NCBI RefSeq assembly: GCF_030287405.1
Contig: NZ_JASVVV010000001.1
Span: forward strand, 638,403 to 702,402
DNA: 64,000 bases
From: Halalkalicoccus sp. NIPERK01
GTDB taxonomy: Archaea > Halobacteriota > Halobacteria > Halobacteriales > Halalkalicoccaceae
Direction: 5' to 3'
The notes under the pieces are model-generated. The model saw nothing but the letters and a program-made list of their open reading frames with translations, was not told the origin of the DNA and ran no database searches. Of the stretch, positions 49,612 through 60,238 are shown piece by piece (positions within the stretch are counted from its first letter, which is position 1; every line of letters begins with the position of its first letter). The translations under genes were made by a program, and so were the position numbers.

Positions 49612-51069
49612 TCATCCGACCCGGTCGACGACGCATTCCTCGTCGACCACGAGGTTGTACGCGTTCTCGTCCGCGTTCCAGAGGACCAGCACGGACTCGA
49701 GGACGAACACGTCGCCGTACTCGGCCGCAGACAGCGCGCGGTTGAGCGCCGTCTCCCGCGTCACCACGGCGTAGTGGCTCTCCGACTGGCTGCCGTCGCC
49801 GAGCAAAAAGAGGGGGTTCGAATCGGAGAGCGAGTCGCTGAGTTTGACCGCGATGCAGTCGATCCGGTCGGTGACGTGGGCCTCGCTCGCGGCGAACGGG
49901 GCGAAGCGCTCGGGGCTCGCGGTGACGTCGACCCGGACCTGCCCGTCCCGCCGGAGGATCGAGTAGGCGTACTGGACGTCGGTGTTGACGAACTCGCCCG
50001 TCGCGGCGTCGCGCTCGCCGCGCTCCCCCTCGGCACGTCGCCCCTCGTCGAGGCGGCGCTGGAGTTCCGGGACGGCGAGGTCGGGTTTCCGGTCGAACGA
50101 CCAGCAGTGATCGGTCGGTTCGCGGTCGGGCCACAGCCGGAGGGTCGGCGCGAAGACCGTGTACTCGCTTTCCGCGACGACCTCGTGTTCGATCTCCCGC
50201 AGGCCGGTCGCGGTGTTCTTATCGGCCGGCGCGAGCGCGAGGGCCGCTCCACCGGACACGAGGTGTGTGAGATACCGCTTCAGGACCGCCGTGGGCTCCG
50301 CGAGTTCGCTCAGCACGTTCGCGAACAGGATCAGGTCGTACCCGTCGCGGGACTCGTCCGAGTCCCGCTGGCCGTCCGCGCGTAACGCCACCTCGGGCTC
50401 GAACGCCTCGGCGGTCGTCCGGTGGATCGTCGGGTGGAAGTTTCGGGGAGTCGCCGCGAGCAACGCCTCCAGAACGTCTGCGGCCGCGCTCGGTTCGACC
50501 GCGTGGTACTCGACGAGCGCGCCCTCGGCGTAGTCGGCCAGACCGAGTGCGGGGCCGCCGACGCCCGCGCCCACGTCGAGCACCCGGAGCGTCGAGGGGA
50601 GCAGGTCCCGTGAACCCAGTTCGTCGAGCGCGTACCCGGTCGCCGCGTAGTAGTCGGGGAGGTGATAGAGCGCGTAGCCCAGCGCCGTCTCGTAGGAGTA
50701 CTCGACGGGGTGCTGGCGGTAGTAGCGCTCCTTGAGCCGGCGGATCTCCTCCCTGAGGGCGGCCCCGCTCTCGCCGTCGGCCCAGCCAGGGCCGAAGCGC
50801 TCGACCAGCAGGTCCTCGAGGCACGAGAGATATCGGTCGGGCATCGTGCGCACCCCGTCGAAGGTGGGTGAAATCGGTTCCTCCGAAGCGGGAACGAACG
50901 TGCCGTCCTCGCGTTCGTATAGCCCGAGTGAGAGGGCGTTCTCCCGCAGGGTCTGGCGGACGACTGCGGGATGGGCGCCGCCCTCGACGTACTCGGCGAC
51001 CTCCTCGGGGTCGATCGGGCGGACGTTCCTGAGGTATTTCGCCGTATCGAGGATCGCTTGTCGACTCAT
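49612..51069 (-). CDS. Rsm22-like ribosomal small-subunit methyltransferase family protein
   Basis: 485 residues, start MSRQAILDTAKYLRNVRPID at 51069. An N-terminal helical region precedes a SAM-binding domain with DVGAGVGGP at 165-173, preceded by YALYHLPDYYAATGYAL (the Y-A-x-x-R-x-P-x-x-Y region of Rsm22). FANVLSELAEP follows. The C-terminal cysteines that bind [Fe-S] in mitochondrial Rsm22 are not evident. It starts inside the tyrA stop (ATGA overlap). Archaeal relatives are thought to act on the small ribosomal subunit; target not proven. Confidence 0.75.
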   Translation of the reverse strand: MSRQAILDTAKYLRNVRPIDPEEVAEYVEGGAHPAVVRQTLRENALSLGLYEREDGTFVPASEEPISPTFDGVRTMPDRYLSCLEDLLVERFGPGWADGESGAALREEIRRLKERYYRQHPVEYSYETALGYALYHLPDYYAATGYALDELGSRDLLPSTLRVLDVGAGVGGPALGLADYAEGALVEYHAVEPSAAADVLEALLAATPRNFHPTIHRTTAEAFEPEVALRADGQRDSDESRDGYDLILFANVLSELAEPTAVLKRYLTHLVSGGAALALAPADKNTATGLREIEHEVVAESEYTVFAPTLRLWPDREPTDHCWSFDRKPDLAVPELQRRLDEGRRAEGERGERDAATGEFVNTDVQYAYSILRRDGQVRVDVTASPERFAPFAASEAHVTDRIDCIAVKLSDSLSDSNPLFLLGDGSQSESHYAVVTRETALNRALSAAEYGDVFVLESVLVLWNADENAYNLVVDEECVVDRVG

Positions 51070-51794
51070 TCGCCCGCCTCGCGGTACAGCGCCTCGAACG
51101 CCTCGCGGTCGGCCTCGGCGACGTCGATGGCGGCCTCGGCGACGTCGTCCGCGCCCGGAAACGTCGACTGGATGTCCGCGTAGACGTGAGGGTTGCCGCC
51201 GGTCACGTTCCGGACGAGTTCGTCGAGTTCGCGGGAGACCGGCGTCTCGAACCCCTCGGGGACGTCGTCGGCGGCGAGCGCGTACGCCAGCACCGCCGCG
51301 TGGGCCTTCGTCTGGATCGTCTCCATCGCCGCGTCGTGCTCCTCGGGCGTGGTCTCGACGACGGTGTTGCCGGCCTCGCGGAGGCGTTCGCGGATCCACC
51401 CGGCGACCGGTCCGTCGTCGGCGACGACCGGGACGTTGCCGGGGGCGTTCTCGGGGGAGAAGAGCGGGTGGAGGCTGACGTGTTCGCGCTCGGGGGCGTG
51501 GGCCTCCATCGCCGCGACCGGCGCGGCCATGACGCCGCTGACGTCCGCGATCGCCCGATCTGAGAGGGGGGCGTACAGTTCGATCGTCGGTTCCACCGCC
51601 GGGATCGGCACCGCGAGACAGACCAGATCGAACCGTTCCGCCGTCCCCTCCGGAACCGCCCGTCCACCCACCGTCTCGGCGGCCTCGCGGGCGACCGCCT
51701 CCTCCCGGTCGACGAAGGCGATCCGCCCCTCGCCCCCGACCACCTCCCCGAACCAGCGACCCATCGCCCCCGCGCCGACGATCAGTACGTCCAT
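51066..51794 (-). CDS. tyrA: Prephenate dehydrogenase
   Basis: 242 residues (TyrA is usually 250-370). N-terminal NAD(P) loop GAGAMGRW (7-14); EHVSLHPLFSPENAPG and VVADDGPVAGWIRERL match the catalytic half with the conserved His. Converts prephenate to 4-hydroxyphenylpyruvate in tyrosine synthesis; aroA and aroC lie 5 kb away. Its TGA overlaps the Rsm22-like start. Confidence 0.87.
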   Translation of the reverse strand: MDVLIVGAGAMGRWFGEVVGGEGRIAFVDREEAVAREAAETVGGRAVPEGTAERFDLVCLAVPIPAVEPTIELYAPLSDRAIADVSGVMAAPVAAMEAHAPEREHVSLHPLFSPENAPGNVPVVADDGPVAGWIRERLREAGNTVVETTPEEHDAAMETIQTKAHAAVLAYALAADDVPEGFETPVSRELDELVRNVTGGNPHVYADIQSTFPGADDVAEAAIDVAEADREAFEALYREAGE

Positions 51795-51878
51795 CGACGC
51801 CCCATTACCCGTCCGGGGAAAAAGGCGTTGGCATACGCTCCGGTCGCACGCGCTCGAAAAACGGCGGATCGGCGGATG

Positions 51879-51986
51879 CTACGCCATCGGGGGCGTTCGC
51901 TCGCGAGGCCTGACGTAGCCACAGTCGGGGCAGGTCTCGTAGCCCTGTACGTTCGCCAGTCGGTCGCCACACTCGGGACAGTCCAT
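51879..51986 (-). CDS. 35-residue zinc-ribbon microprotein
   Basis: Translating the minus strand from ATG 51986 to the TAG at 51879-51881 gives a short acidic protein with C-P-E-C-G at 3-7 and C-P-D-C-G at 19-23: two CPxCG knuckles, a full zinc ribbon in 35 residues. It lies between tyrA and the M24 peptidase on the same strand, below the usual length cutoff. Function unknown. Confidence 0.68.
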   Translation of the reverse strand: MDCPECGDRLANVQGYETCPDCGYVRPRERTPPMA

Positions 51987-52052
51987 CTCGTTTCCCACTC
52001 GATTCGACAGTGTATAAAGATGGGTACGACGATCGACGAGATCAGTCGGTTC

Positions 52053-53207
52053 TCAGAGGACGAACTCCTCGGGGTAGTCGGTCAGGTTCTCGTAGCCCTC
52101 CTCGGTGACGACCACGAGGTCCTCGATCCGGATGCCCCCCACAGCGGGATCGTAGAGGCCGGGTTCGACGGTGATCACGTGGCCCGCCTCCAGTTCCGCG
52201 CCGCCGGGAGCCAATCGGGGAAGTTCGTGGACGTCCAGGCCGATCCCGTGGCCCGTCGAGTGGATGAAGCCCGTCTCGGTCGAGGGGTCGTCCCGGAGGG
52301 TGGGCAGCCCCGCCTCCTCGTAGACCGCGCAGACGGCATCGTGAACGTCCTCGCCGGTGGCCCCGGGTTCGACCGCCGCGAGTGCGGCCTCCTTCGCCTC
52401 GCTCGTGAGGTCGTACCACTCGCGTGCGCGCGCCGAGGGCTCGCCGACCGAGAACGTCCGGGTCATGTCGGCGTGGTAGTTCGTCTCCTTGTTCCTCGGG
52501 AAGACGTCGATTACGACGGTTTCGCCCGCTTCGAGGGGACCGCTCCCCCGGTCGTGGGGGTCGGCGGCGTCCGCGCCACAGGCGACGATGGTCTCGTCGA
52601 GCGCGTGGTCCCGCCGGAGGAGTTCGATCTCGATTTCTCTCCTAAGGCGCTCGCTGGTCAACGGCTCGCCGTCGTGATACAGGACGTCCTCCTCGACCGT
52701 CGCCTCCCTGAGCAGCGTCTCGGCGCGCCCCATCGCCCCCTCGTTCGCTCGCTGGGCCTCGCGGATGAACTCGACCTCCTCGTCGGTCTTGACCGCACGG
52801 ATCCCGGTGAGCACGCCGTCGGTTTCGGCCTCGACGCCGATCTCGCGCTCGCGTAGGCCGTCGGCGGTCGCGAGCGGGAAGCGCGCGGGGACCGAAAGCG
52901 AGGAGACGCCGTGGTCGGCGAGGAACGCCGCGAGCATTCGATACCGTTCCTCGGGCGAGCCGTACTGGTAGTCGTAGTCGGCGTAGCGAGAGACCGACTC
53001 GGCGCGGCTCTCCTTTTTCGCGCGGCCGTACTCGAGTCCGGAGACGAGCAGGTGCGTTTCACCGTCGTAGAGCGTGAAAAAGGGATCGTGGGCGTCGAAT
53101 CCCGAGAGGTAGCGCTGATCCGAGTCCGAGGAGTCGGCGTCGATGAGGTAGCCGTCGGCGTCCGCCTCCGCGAGGAACGAGTCGAGTGCCGAGAGGTCCG
53201 GGTCCAT
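52053..53207 (-). CDS. M24-family Xaa-Pro aminopeptidase-like metallopeptidase
   Basis: 384 residues. N-terminal creatinase-like domain, C-terminal pita-bread fold: D in VVIDVFPRNKETNYHADMTRTF (two Asp ligands), H in STGHGIGLDVHE, E in ITVEPGLYDP, and E in GIRIEDLVVV. Removes N-terminal residues before proline from peptides; cytoplasmic. Archaeal homologues are often annotated Xaa-Pro dipeptidase; substrate length preference cannot be told. Confidence 0.9.
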   Translation of the reverse strand: MDPDLSALDSFLAEADADGYLIDADSSDSDQRYLSGFDAHDPFFTLYDGETHLLVSGLEYGRAKKESRAESVSRYADYDYQYGSPEERYRMLAAFLADHGVSSLSVPARFPLATADGLREREIGVEAETDGVLTGIRAVKTDEEVEFIREAQRANEGAMGRAETLLREATVEEDVLYHDGEPLTSERLRREIEIELLRRDHALDETIVACGADAADPHDRGSGPLEAGETVVIDVFPRNKETNYHADMTRTFSVGEPSARAREWYDLTSEAKEAALAAVEPGATGEDVHDAVCAVYEEAGLPTLRDDPSTETGFIHSTGHGIGLDVHELPRLAPGGAELEAGHVITVEPGLYDPAVGGIRIEDLVVVTEEGYENLTDYPEEFVL

Positions 53208-53252
53208 ACCCCCGCTGTGGTCCGCGGGACAATAAACGGTCGATCTCCGACC

Positions 53253-54042
53253 CTACGCGCCGATATCGGCTCTGGAAAACCGGAACCGCGCGAGCAGCAC
53301 CAGCGCGACGGTCGCGGCGAGCAACACGGCCGCCCCCGCGAGGTCGTAGCTCCCCTCGACGAGGATCGCGGTCGGGTCGTAGTAGCGGGTGGGGCTGGCG
53401 TAGCCGATCCACTCGAGTTCTTCAGTACTCGCGGCGATCGACTCGACCAGGAAGAGGACGAACACGAGCGCGATGGCGATCCGCTTCGCGACGTCCGCGC
53501 GGTCGACCAGCACCGAGAGGACGAGTCCGATCGCCCCGCAGGCCAGCAGGTAGGGGACCGACAGCAGGTGGACCATCGCCAGGTCGAGCGGGTCGATCGA
53601 CTGGCCGATCGCGAGCACGCCGACGTAGACGGCGGCGGCGACGACGGCGTTGAGCGCGAGGATCGGCACCGAGAGGGAGAGGAACTTCTCGACGAGGACG
53701 CGCGACCGCGAGACCGGCAACGAGAGGGTGAGGTCCATCCGGTCGCGCTCGACGTCGCCCGCGATCAGCCCGGCGGCGCTGTACGCGAAGTACAGTCCGA
53801 GGAGGAGCAGCCAGACGAACTGGTAGATCTCGACGGCGAGAAACCCCTCGACCGTGCTGAGGGTGGCGATCCCGAACGCCTCCTGTATCGCGGGCGGGTA
53901 CGCCGCGAGCATGGCGTCGATGTCGACGTCGGCGCTCTCGAGCGACGGGAAGAAGGCCAGGAACACGAGCGAGAGGGCCGCGATCCCGACCACGAGCGCG
54001 ACCGTCCCGCGCAGGCGCTTTTCGGTCTCGTAGCGACCGATC

Positions 54043-54050
<8 letters not shown>
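53253..54050 (-). CDS. ABC-2-type transporter permease
   Basis: 265 residues with six membrane helices (ALVVGIAALSLVFLAFF; FVWLLLLGLYFAYSAAGLIAG; LSVPILALNAVVAAAVYVGVL; LLSVPYLLACGAIGLVLSVL; ALVFVLFLVESIAA; LAGAAVLLAATVALVLLARF). It is the membrane partner of the ATPase at 54043-54969, with which it overlaps by eight bases. Likely drug, lipid or ion export under TetR control. Confidence 0.84.
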
Positions 54051-54969
<919 letters not shown>

Positions 54970-54986
54970 ACCCCGACGTACGGTTC

Positions 54987-55049
54987 GTGACTGTATATCT
55001 ATTTTGGTCATGAGGTCATGACTAACGAACGAATTAGTTATACAGTCAC
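54987..55049. promoter_or_regulatory. Mirror-symmetric divergent promoter for the ABC exporter and TetR genes
   Basis: GTGACTGTATA (54987-54997) and TATACAGTCAC (55039-55049) are perfect 11-bp inverted copies with 41 bases between. Each includes a TATA box 20-30 bases from the start codon it faces (54969 and 55066), fitting leaderless transcripts. Between them are a tandem GGTCATGA (55006-55021) and ACTAA-8-TTAGT, candidate TetR sites. Confidence 0.6.
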
Positions 55050-55065
55050 AGATCGAAGGGTGGAC

Positions 55066-55677
55066 ATGCGAGGATTCGACGAGGCGGAGCGCGAGCGAAT
55101 CAGGGGGGAGTTGGTCGAAACCGGCCACGAGTTGCTCCTCCGCTACGGGCCGGAGAAGACCAACGTGGCGGACATCACGGAGCCGGTCGGCATCGCGAAG
55201 AGCACGTTCTATCGGTTCTTCGATTCCAAGGCCGAACTCTACCTCGAGATCTACCGCCGGGAGGTAACCGAGTTCACCGAGGAGGCACGAGCGGAACTCT
55301 CGACGGTCGACACCGCGCGCGAGGGGCTCGAAGCGCTCTTTCGATCCTACGCGGAGTGGCTCGAGGACAACGCGTTCGTCCAGCGGATGGTCGTCCAGAG
55401 CGACTACCGGGAGTTCTATCAGGACGTCCCGGACGAGACGATGGCGGCGCTCCGACGGGAGGGCGTGGTCGAGTTCGAGTCGATCTTCGAGACGCTCCGC
55501 GATCGGGGGGACGGACTGCGCGAGGACGCGGGGGCGATGGAGATACTGGGGCTGATGTCGGTGATCGGGCTGTTGGTCATCCACCGCGAGGAGTTCGAGG
55601 AGTACGACCCCGAGTACTACGAGCGGATCCGAGACCTGCTGGTCGAGACGCTCGCGCGCGGACTCGTGGCCGATTAG
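55066..55677 (+). CDS. TetR-family transcriptional regulator
   Basis: 203 residues from ATG 55066 (MRGFDEAERERIRGELVETG). The N-terminal HTH carries TNVADITEPVGIAKSTFYRFFDSKAELYLEIY, the TetR signature. The C-terminal ligand-binding region is helical. Divergent from the ABC exporter, so it probably represses that operon and itself through the mirror-symmetric promoter; the inducer is unknown. It overlaps the next convergent gene by four bases. Confidence 0.9.
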   Translation: MRGFDEAERERIRGELVETGHELLLRYGPEKTNVADITEPVGIAKSTFYRFFDSKAELYLEIYRREVTEFTEEARAELSTVDTAREGLEALFRSYAEWLEDNAFVQRMVVQSDYREFYQDVPDETMAALRREGVVEFESIFETLRDRGDGLREDAGAMEILGLMSVIGLLVIHREEFEEYDPEYYERIRDLLVETLARGLVAD

Positions 55678-56111
55678 GGGAACTCGCCCGCCCCCAGCAC
55701 CTTCACTTCGATCCGGTGGGGTCCGTCGGGCGTGTCGATTTCGACGGTCTCTGCGAACGCCTCCGTCGCCGCCTCGCGCCACTCGCGGACCCGCCGGACG
55801 TGGTAGTCGTGGTGGCGCTCCGTCGAGTACGTCAGGTCGGGATCGTCGCGGATTTCGGCCTCGGTCTCGGCGGGTTCGGGGTACTCCGGCAGGCGCTCGG
55901 GGTCGAAGAGGTCGCTCGGGGGGAGGTGAATAGATCCCGAGTCGTCGGGTTCGTCGCCGGGCACGTGGAGGCGGGCGCGCATCCGCCCGGCGAAGGGAGG
56001 CGTGACCCGGAGCACGGGGTCGGCGGCGCTTCGCTCGCTCGCCTCGTAGGCCGAGACGGCGTCCTCGGCGGTGACGGCGACCGAACGGATCGTTCGAGGA
56101 TCCGAGGACAT
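55674..56111 (-). CDS. Haloarchaeal conserved protein of unknown function
   Basis: 145 residues, start MSSDPRTIRSVAVTAEDAVS at 56111 (the frame is open upstream only through the aroA start region). Blocks PVLRVTPPFAGRMRARLHVPGDEP and DDPDLTYSTERHHDYHVRRVREWREAATEAF suggest a mixed alpha/beta fold. No hydrophobic segment. I recognise no function; position beside aroA may be chance. Confidence 0.6.
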   Translation of the reverse strand: MSSDPRTIRSVAVTAEDAVSAYEASERSAADPVLRVTPPFAGRMRARLHVPGDEPDDSGSIHLPPSDLFDPERLPEYPEPAETEAEIRDDPDLTYSTERHHDYHVRRVREWREAATEAFAETVEIDTPDGPHRIEVKVLGAGEFP

Positions 56112-56187
56112 GGTGTGGGCTACGCGTCCACCGCCTTGGCGTTGTCGCCACCGATAGCGTGATACGGCGGGGGAGTCACGCTCGCGC

Positions 56188-57507
56188 ATGGACGTCACCA
56201 TTACCCGTTCTTCGCTTCGCGGGACCGCGCGGGCCCCGCCCTCGAAGAGCTACACCCACCGGGCGATCCTCGCGGCGGGTTACTCGTCGGGCGCACTCGT
56301 CTACGACCCGCTCGACAGCGCCGACCCGCGCGCGACCGCCCGCGCCGTCGAGGCGTTCGGCGGCGACGTGAGCGAGACCGACGACGGCCTCGAAGTCGAG
56401 GGATTTGCTGGTCGGCCTGACGTGCCGGCGGACGTCATCGACTGCGGAAACAGCGGCACGACGATGCGCCTCGTGACCGGGACCGCCGCGCTCGCCGACG
56501 GAATCACCGTCCTCACCGGCGACGGCTCGCTTCGATCGCGCCCACAGGGCCCGCTTCTGGACGCCATCGGCCAGTTGGGCGGCCGGGCCGAGAGCACCCG
56601 TGGAAACGGGCAAGCTCCCTTAGTAATCGAGGGACCCGTTTCGGGAGGGGAGGTCTCGATCCCCGGCGACGTCTCCTCGCAGTACATCACCGCCCTCTTG
56701 ATGGCCGGCGCGGTCACCGAGGAGGGAATCGAGATCGATCTGGAAACTGAACTCAAGTCCGCTCCCTACGTCGACATCACGCTCGAAGTGCTGAACGAGT
56801 TCGGCGTCGAGGCAGAGCCGATCGATGCGGAGGGCGGCGCGGTCCGCTCGGCGGGCGCGTCGGGCTTTCGCGTCCCGGGGAACCAGTCGTACGAACCCTA
56901 CGACGGGGAGTACCACGTCCCCGGCGACTTCTCCTCGATCTCGTACCTGGTTGCGGCGGGCGTCCTCGCGGCCGAGGAGGGCCTGACGGTCCGGGGTGCC
57001 CAGCCCAGTGCGCAGGGCGACACCGCCATCGTCGACGTGGTCGAGCGCATGGGCGGGACGGTCGAGTGGGACTGCGAGAACGGTTTGATTGAGGCCTCGA
57101 AGTCCGATCTCTCGGGGATCACCGTCGACGTCGGCGACACGCCCGACCTCCTGCCGACGATCGCGACCCTCGGGGCCGTCGCCGACGGCGAGACGCGCAT
57201 CACCAACTGCGAGCACGTCCGCTACAAGGAGACCGACCGGGTGAGCGCGATGGCCGCCGAGCTGGCGAAGTTGGGCGCGAGCGTCGAGGAGAGCGAGGAC
57301 GAACTCGTGGTCCACGGCGGAGACTCGGAGCTGTCGGGCTCGACCGTCGAGGGCTACGACGATCATCGCGTCATCATGGCGCTGGCGGTCGCGGGGCTGG
57401 TCGCGGCGGGCGAGACTGTAGTCAGGGGAGCCGAACACGTCGACGTCTCGTTTCCGGAGTTCTTCGACGTGCTTTATGACCTCGGAGCCACCATCCAGCG
57501 ACAATGA
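56188..57507 (+). CDS. aroA: 3-phosphoshikimate 1-carboxyvinyltransferase (EPSP synthase)
   Basis: Sixth shikimate step: transfers the enolpyruvyl group of PEP to shikimate-3-phosphate. 439 residues. [85 protein letters not shown] and [15 protein letters not shown] are the usual marks. The stop overlaps aroC as ATGA. Length 439 fits the family. Confidence 0.96.
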   Translation: MDVTITRSSLRGTARAPPSKSYTHRAILAAGYSSGALVYDPLDSADPRATARAVEAFGGDVSETDDGLEVEGFAGRPDVPADVIDCGNSGTTMRLVTGTAALADGITVLTGDGSLRSRPQGPLLDAIGQLGGRAESTRGNGQAPLVIEGPVSGGEVSIPGDVSSQYITALLMAGAVTEEGIEIDLETELKSAPYVDITLEVLNEFGVEAEPIDAEGGAVRSAGASGFRVPGNQSYEPYDGEYHVPGDFSSISYLVAAGVLAAEEGLTVRGAQPSAQGDTAIVDVVERMGGTVEWDCENGLIEASKSDLSGITVDVGDTPDLLPTIATLGAVADGETRITNCEHVRYKETDRVSAMAAELAKLGASVEESEDELVVHGGDSELSGSTVEGYDDHRVIMALAVAGLVAAGETVVRGAEHVDVSFPEFFDVLYDLGATIQRQ

Positions 57508-58658
57508 ACGGAAACCGATTCGGCAGGCTGTTCCAGGTGACGACCTTCGGTGAGAGCCACGGCGAGGCGATGGGCTGTACGGTGTCGGGCTGTCCCGCCG
57601 GCCTCGAACTCGCGGAGGAGGACATCCAGGGCGACCTGGACAGACGAAAGCCCGGCCAGTCGATGATCACCACCAGCCGGGGCGAACCCGACGCCGTCTC
57701 GATCAAATCCGGCGTGCAGGACGGCTACACCACGGGGACGCCGATCGGGATGGTCATCCAGAACAAGGACGCCCGCTCGGGCAAGTACGAACCCTTCATC
57801 ACCGCGCCCCGGCCCTCCCACGGCGACTTCACGTACTCGGCGAAGTTCGGCACGCGCAACTGGGGTGGGGGCGGGCGGTCCTCGGCCCGCGAGACCGTGA
57901 ACTGGGTCGCGGCAGGCGCGGTCGCGAAGAAGCTCCTCTCGCTACAGGGAATCGAGATCAAGGCCCACGTCAGCCAGATCGGGGACGTCCGCGCCGAGGG
58001 CGTGAGCTTCGAGGAGATGGTCGAACACAGCGAGGAGAACGACGTCCGGTGTGGCGATCCCGAGGTCGCGGGGGAGATGCAGGACCTGATCGAGGAGTAC
58101 CAGGAGGCGGGCGACTCCATCGGGGGATCGATCGAGTTCGAGATCCGCGGCGCTCCCAGAGGGTTGGGCGCGCCCCGCTTCGACTCCCTCCCTGCCCGAT
58201 TGGGCCAGGCGATGATGAGCGTGCCCGCGACCACGGCCTTCGAGTTCGGCCTCGGAACCGAGGCCCGCGAGTACTCGGGATCGGAGCGAAACGAGGACTG
58301 GGAGTTCTCGGAGGAGGGCGATCCCGTGCCCGTCGGCAACGACCACGGCGGGATCCAGGGCGGAATCAGTACAGGAGAGCCGATCACCGGCGAGGTGACG
58401 CTGCACGCCCCGACCTCGATCCCCAAGGAACAGACCACGGTCGACTGGGAGACCGGCGAGGAAAAGCAGGTCCAGGTGATCGGCCGTCACGACCCCGTCC
58501 TGCCGCCCCGCGGGGTGCCGGTCGTCGAGGCGATGTGCGCGCTGACGGTCGTCGACTTCATGCTGCTGGCCGGGCGGATCAACCCCGACCGCGTCGACGG
58601 CCGTGTCGGCGTGTACGACACCGACTACCACCCGAGCAGCCCCGCGAACGAGGAGTGA
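57504..58658 (+). CDS. aroC: Chorismate synthase
   Basis: Final shikimate step, eliminates phosphate from EPSP using reduced flavin. 384 residues. [82 protein letters not shown] and [16 protein letters not shown] are the hallmarks. Translation coupled to aroA. Confidence 0.97.
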   Translation: MNGNRFGRLFQVTTFGESHGEAMGCTVSGCPAGLELAEEDIQGDLDRRKPGQSMITTSRGEPDAVSIKSGVQDGYTTGTPIGMVIQNKDARSGKYEPFITAPRPSHGDFTYSAKFGTRNWGGGGRSSARETVNWVAAGAVAKKLLSLQGIEIKAHVSQIGDVRAEGVSFEEMVEHSEENDVRCGDPEVAGEMQDLIEEYQEAGDSIGGSIEFEIRGAPRGLGAPRFDSLPARLGQAMMSVPATTAFEFGLGTEAREYSGSERNEDWEFSEEGDPVPVGNDHGGIQGGISTGEPITGEVTLHAPTSIPKEQTTVDWETGEEKQVQVIGRHDPVLPPRGVPVVEAMCALTVVDFMLLAGRINPDRVDGRVGVYDTDYHPSSPANEE

Positions 58659-58726
58659 CCCCGATCCACGAGCGGGTTTTCGACGCGAGCGTTTAATACC
58701 GATCGCGCCGAACGATATCTAGTACC

Positions 58727-59182
58727 ATGGTTGCGATCGCCAACCTCGCGAGCGCCCTGTTGATGGGGCTGCTCCTCGTCGTCATCGCGGCAGCCATCGC
58801 ACGGGGAGGGAGGCGACGCCCGGCGCTGGCACCGGTCGAGGACGACCGCCCGGCAGGGTTCGCCGGGACGACCGGGACGCTGACGGGGGCGATGCGAACG
58901 CCGACGTCGTGGACCCTCGCGTTCGTGGCGCTCGTACTCGTGATCGGCGGCAGCGTGGTCCTCTACGTCGGCGGCGGGCCGGTCCCCGAGGCGGGTCGGG
59001 CGCTCGCGGGCGTCGTGGTCGGCGGGTTCGTCCTCCTCGTGACCTGTGCGTTCCTGTTCGTGGGAGTGTATATCACGGCCAGATCGAAGGGGCGTTCGAC
59101 CGCGTGGGGCGTGGCCGAGGGCGTCATCACGCTCGGATTGGTGTTCATCGGCGCGATCGTCGTCAACCTCGTCGTCGCGTAG
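58727..59182 (+). CDS. Small multi-pass membrane protein next to the oxidase locus
   Basis: 151 residues, about four hydrophobic segments (ANLASALLMGLLLVVIAAAIA; WTLAFVALVLVIGGSVVLYVGGG; VVVGGFVLLVTCAFLFVGVYITA; AEGVITLGLVFIGAIVVNLVVA). It lies directly against the next gene (stop TAG then ATG), so the two form an operon. A role in oxidase assembly is inferred only from position. Confidence 0.7.
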   Translation: MVAIANLASALLMGLLLVVIAAAIARGGRRRPALAPVEDDRPAGFAGTTGTLTGAMRTPTSWTLAFVALVLVIGGSVVLYVGGGPVPEAGRALAGVVVGGFVLLVTCAFLFVGVYITARSKGRSTAWGVAEGVITLGLVFIGAIVVNLVVA

Positions 59183-59857
59183 ATGGCCCTGACCGCGAAC
59201 CGGCGCTCGAACGCTGTCCCGTCGGGCGACGTCCGACTACTGGGAGCCGTCGTCGCCGTCGAAGGACTCCTCGTCGCGGCCTACTTCGGGCTCACGCCGG
59301 CCGAGCCGACGGGTCTGCGCTACGTCCTCTACCCGTTCGTCTGGATCGACGTCGGCCTCTGGGCGGTCCTGCGGACCGCGCCCCCAACGGGGTCGCGGCG
59401 GGCGCGATGGCTCGCGCTCGGCGTCGCGGCGGCGTACTTCCTCGCGCTGGCCGGCGTCTCGGGGCTGATCGGGGTACAGGTAGGCCACGCTCACCACGTC
59501 CACGCCGCCGGGATCCACGTCCGGATGGGAGCGCCCGGGTGGGGACCGGCGGTGAGCTACGTCTCGTCAACGGTCCACCTCACGTTCGTCCCCTATCTCG
59601 TGATCGGCTACCTCTCGCTCGCGTATCTCGTCTACGCGGCCGTCATCGAGGCGGTCGGTGCCGCGGTCCCGGGCGTGATCGGACTCGCCTCGTGCGTCGG
59701 GTGTGCGTTTCCGGCCGTCGCGGGCGTGGCGGGCGTCGCCGGCGGGTCCTCGGTGCTGACGGCCGCCGCCTCCAGCCTCTCGGTCGACGTCTCGACGGCC
59801 GCGTTCGTCCTCGCGATCGCGCTGTTGTACTGGCGACCGGGCTTCCGGTCCCCGTGA
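59183..59857 (+). CDS. Membrane protein with His-rich loop and CxxC near the terminal-oxidase genes
   Basis: 224 residues, about six membrane segments. A His-rich loop GHAHHVHAAGIHV lies at 101-113, and C171-V-G-C174 lies in a later loop between helices. That pairing of histidines with a CxxC would suit copper or heme handling. Adjacent to the oxidase subunit IV and I+III genes, so an assembly role is plausible but unproven. No named family recognised. Confidence 0.7.
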   Translation: MALTANRRSNAVPSGDVRLLGAVVAVEGLLVAAYFGLTPAEPTGLRYVLYPFVWIDVGLWAVLRTAPPTGSRRARWLALGVAAAYFLALAGVSGLIGVQVGHAHHVHAAGIHVRMGAPGWGPAVSYVSSTVHLTFVPYLVIGYLSLAYLVYAAVIEAVGAAVPGVIGLASCVGCAFPAVAGVAGVAGGSSVLTAAASSLSVDVSTAAFVLAIALLYWRPGFRSP

Positions 59858-59887
59858 CGGCGGGACACGATACGGGTACGAGGCCCG

Positions 59888-60145
59888 TCAGAAGATCGAG
59901 TAGGCCGCCGCGACGGTCAGGAGGAACACCGCGAAGACTCCCATACCCATGAGGTAGGTGAGCGAGCGCGGTTCGAAGCGCAGGTGCTGGAAGTAGCCCA
60001 CGATCAGGGTCGTCTTCACGAGCGCGGCACCCATCGTCGCCATCACCGCGTCCCAGTAGTCGAACACCTGGAAGAAGACGACCTTCGAGGTCGCCAACAC
60101 GAGGAGCGCGACGTAGATGGCCGTGTAGAGCTTGACGCCCGCCAT
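59888..60145 (-). CDS. Cytochrome c oxidase subunit IV-type protein
   Basis: 85 residues, three hydrophobic segments: LYTAIYVALLVLATSKVVFF, AALVKTTLIVGYFQHLRFEP and YLMGMGVFAVFLLTVAAAYSIF. This is the prokaryotic COX4/CtaF pattern with the central K-T-x-L-I-V-G-Y-F-x-H-L. It supports the oxidase core in the membrane. It runs on the same strand as the fused subunit I+III gene 1.8 kb away, with two plus-strand genes between. Confidence 0.8.
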   Translation of the reverse strand: MAGVKLYTAIYVALLVLATSKVVFFQVFDYWDAVMATMGAALVKTTLIVGYFQHLRFEPRSLTYLMGMGVFAVFLLTVAAAYSIF

Positions 60146-60238
60146 TGTGTGGTAGATGATCTCTCACAGACTTATAGCTTCCCGTCGGTTCCGGAACGGC
60201 GACAGGTAGATTAGCGTGCGAGAGCGTGTTCCCGACGA

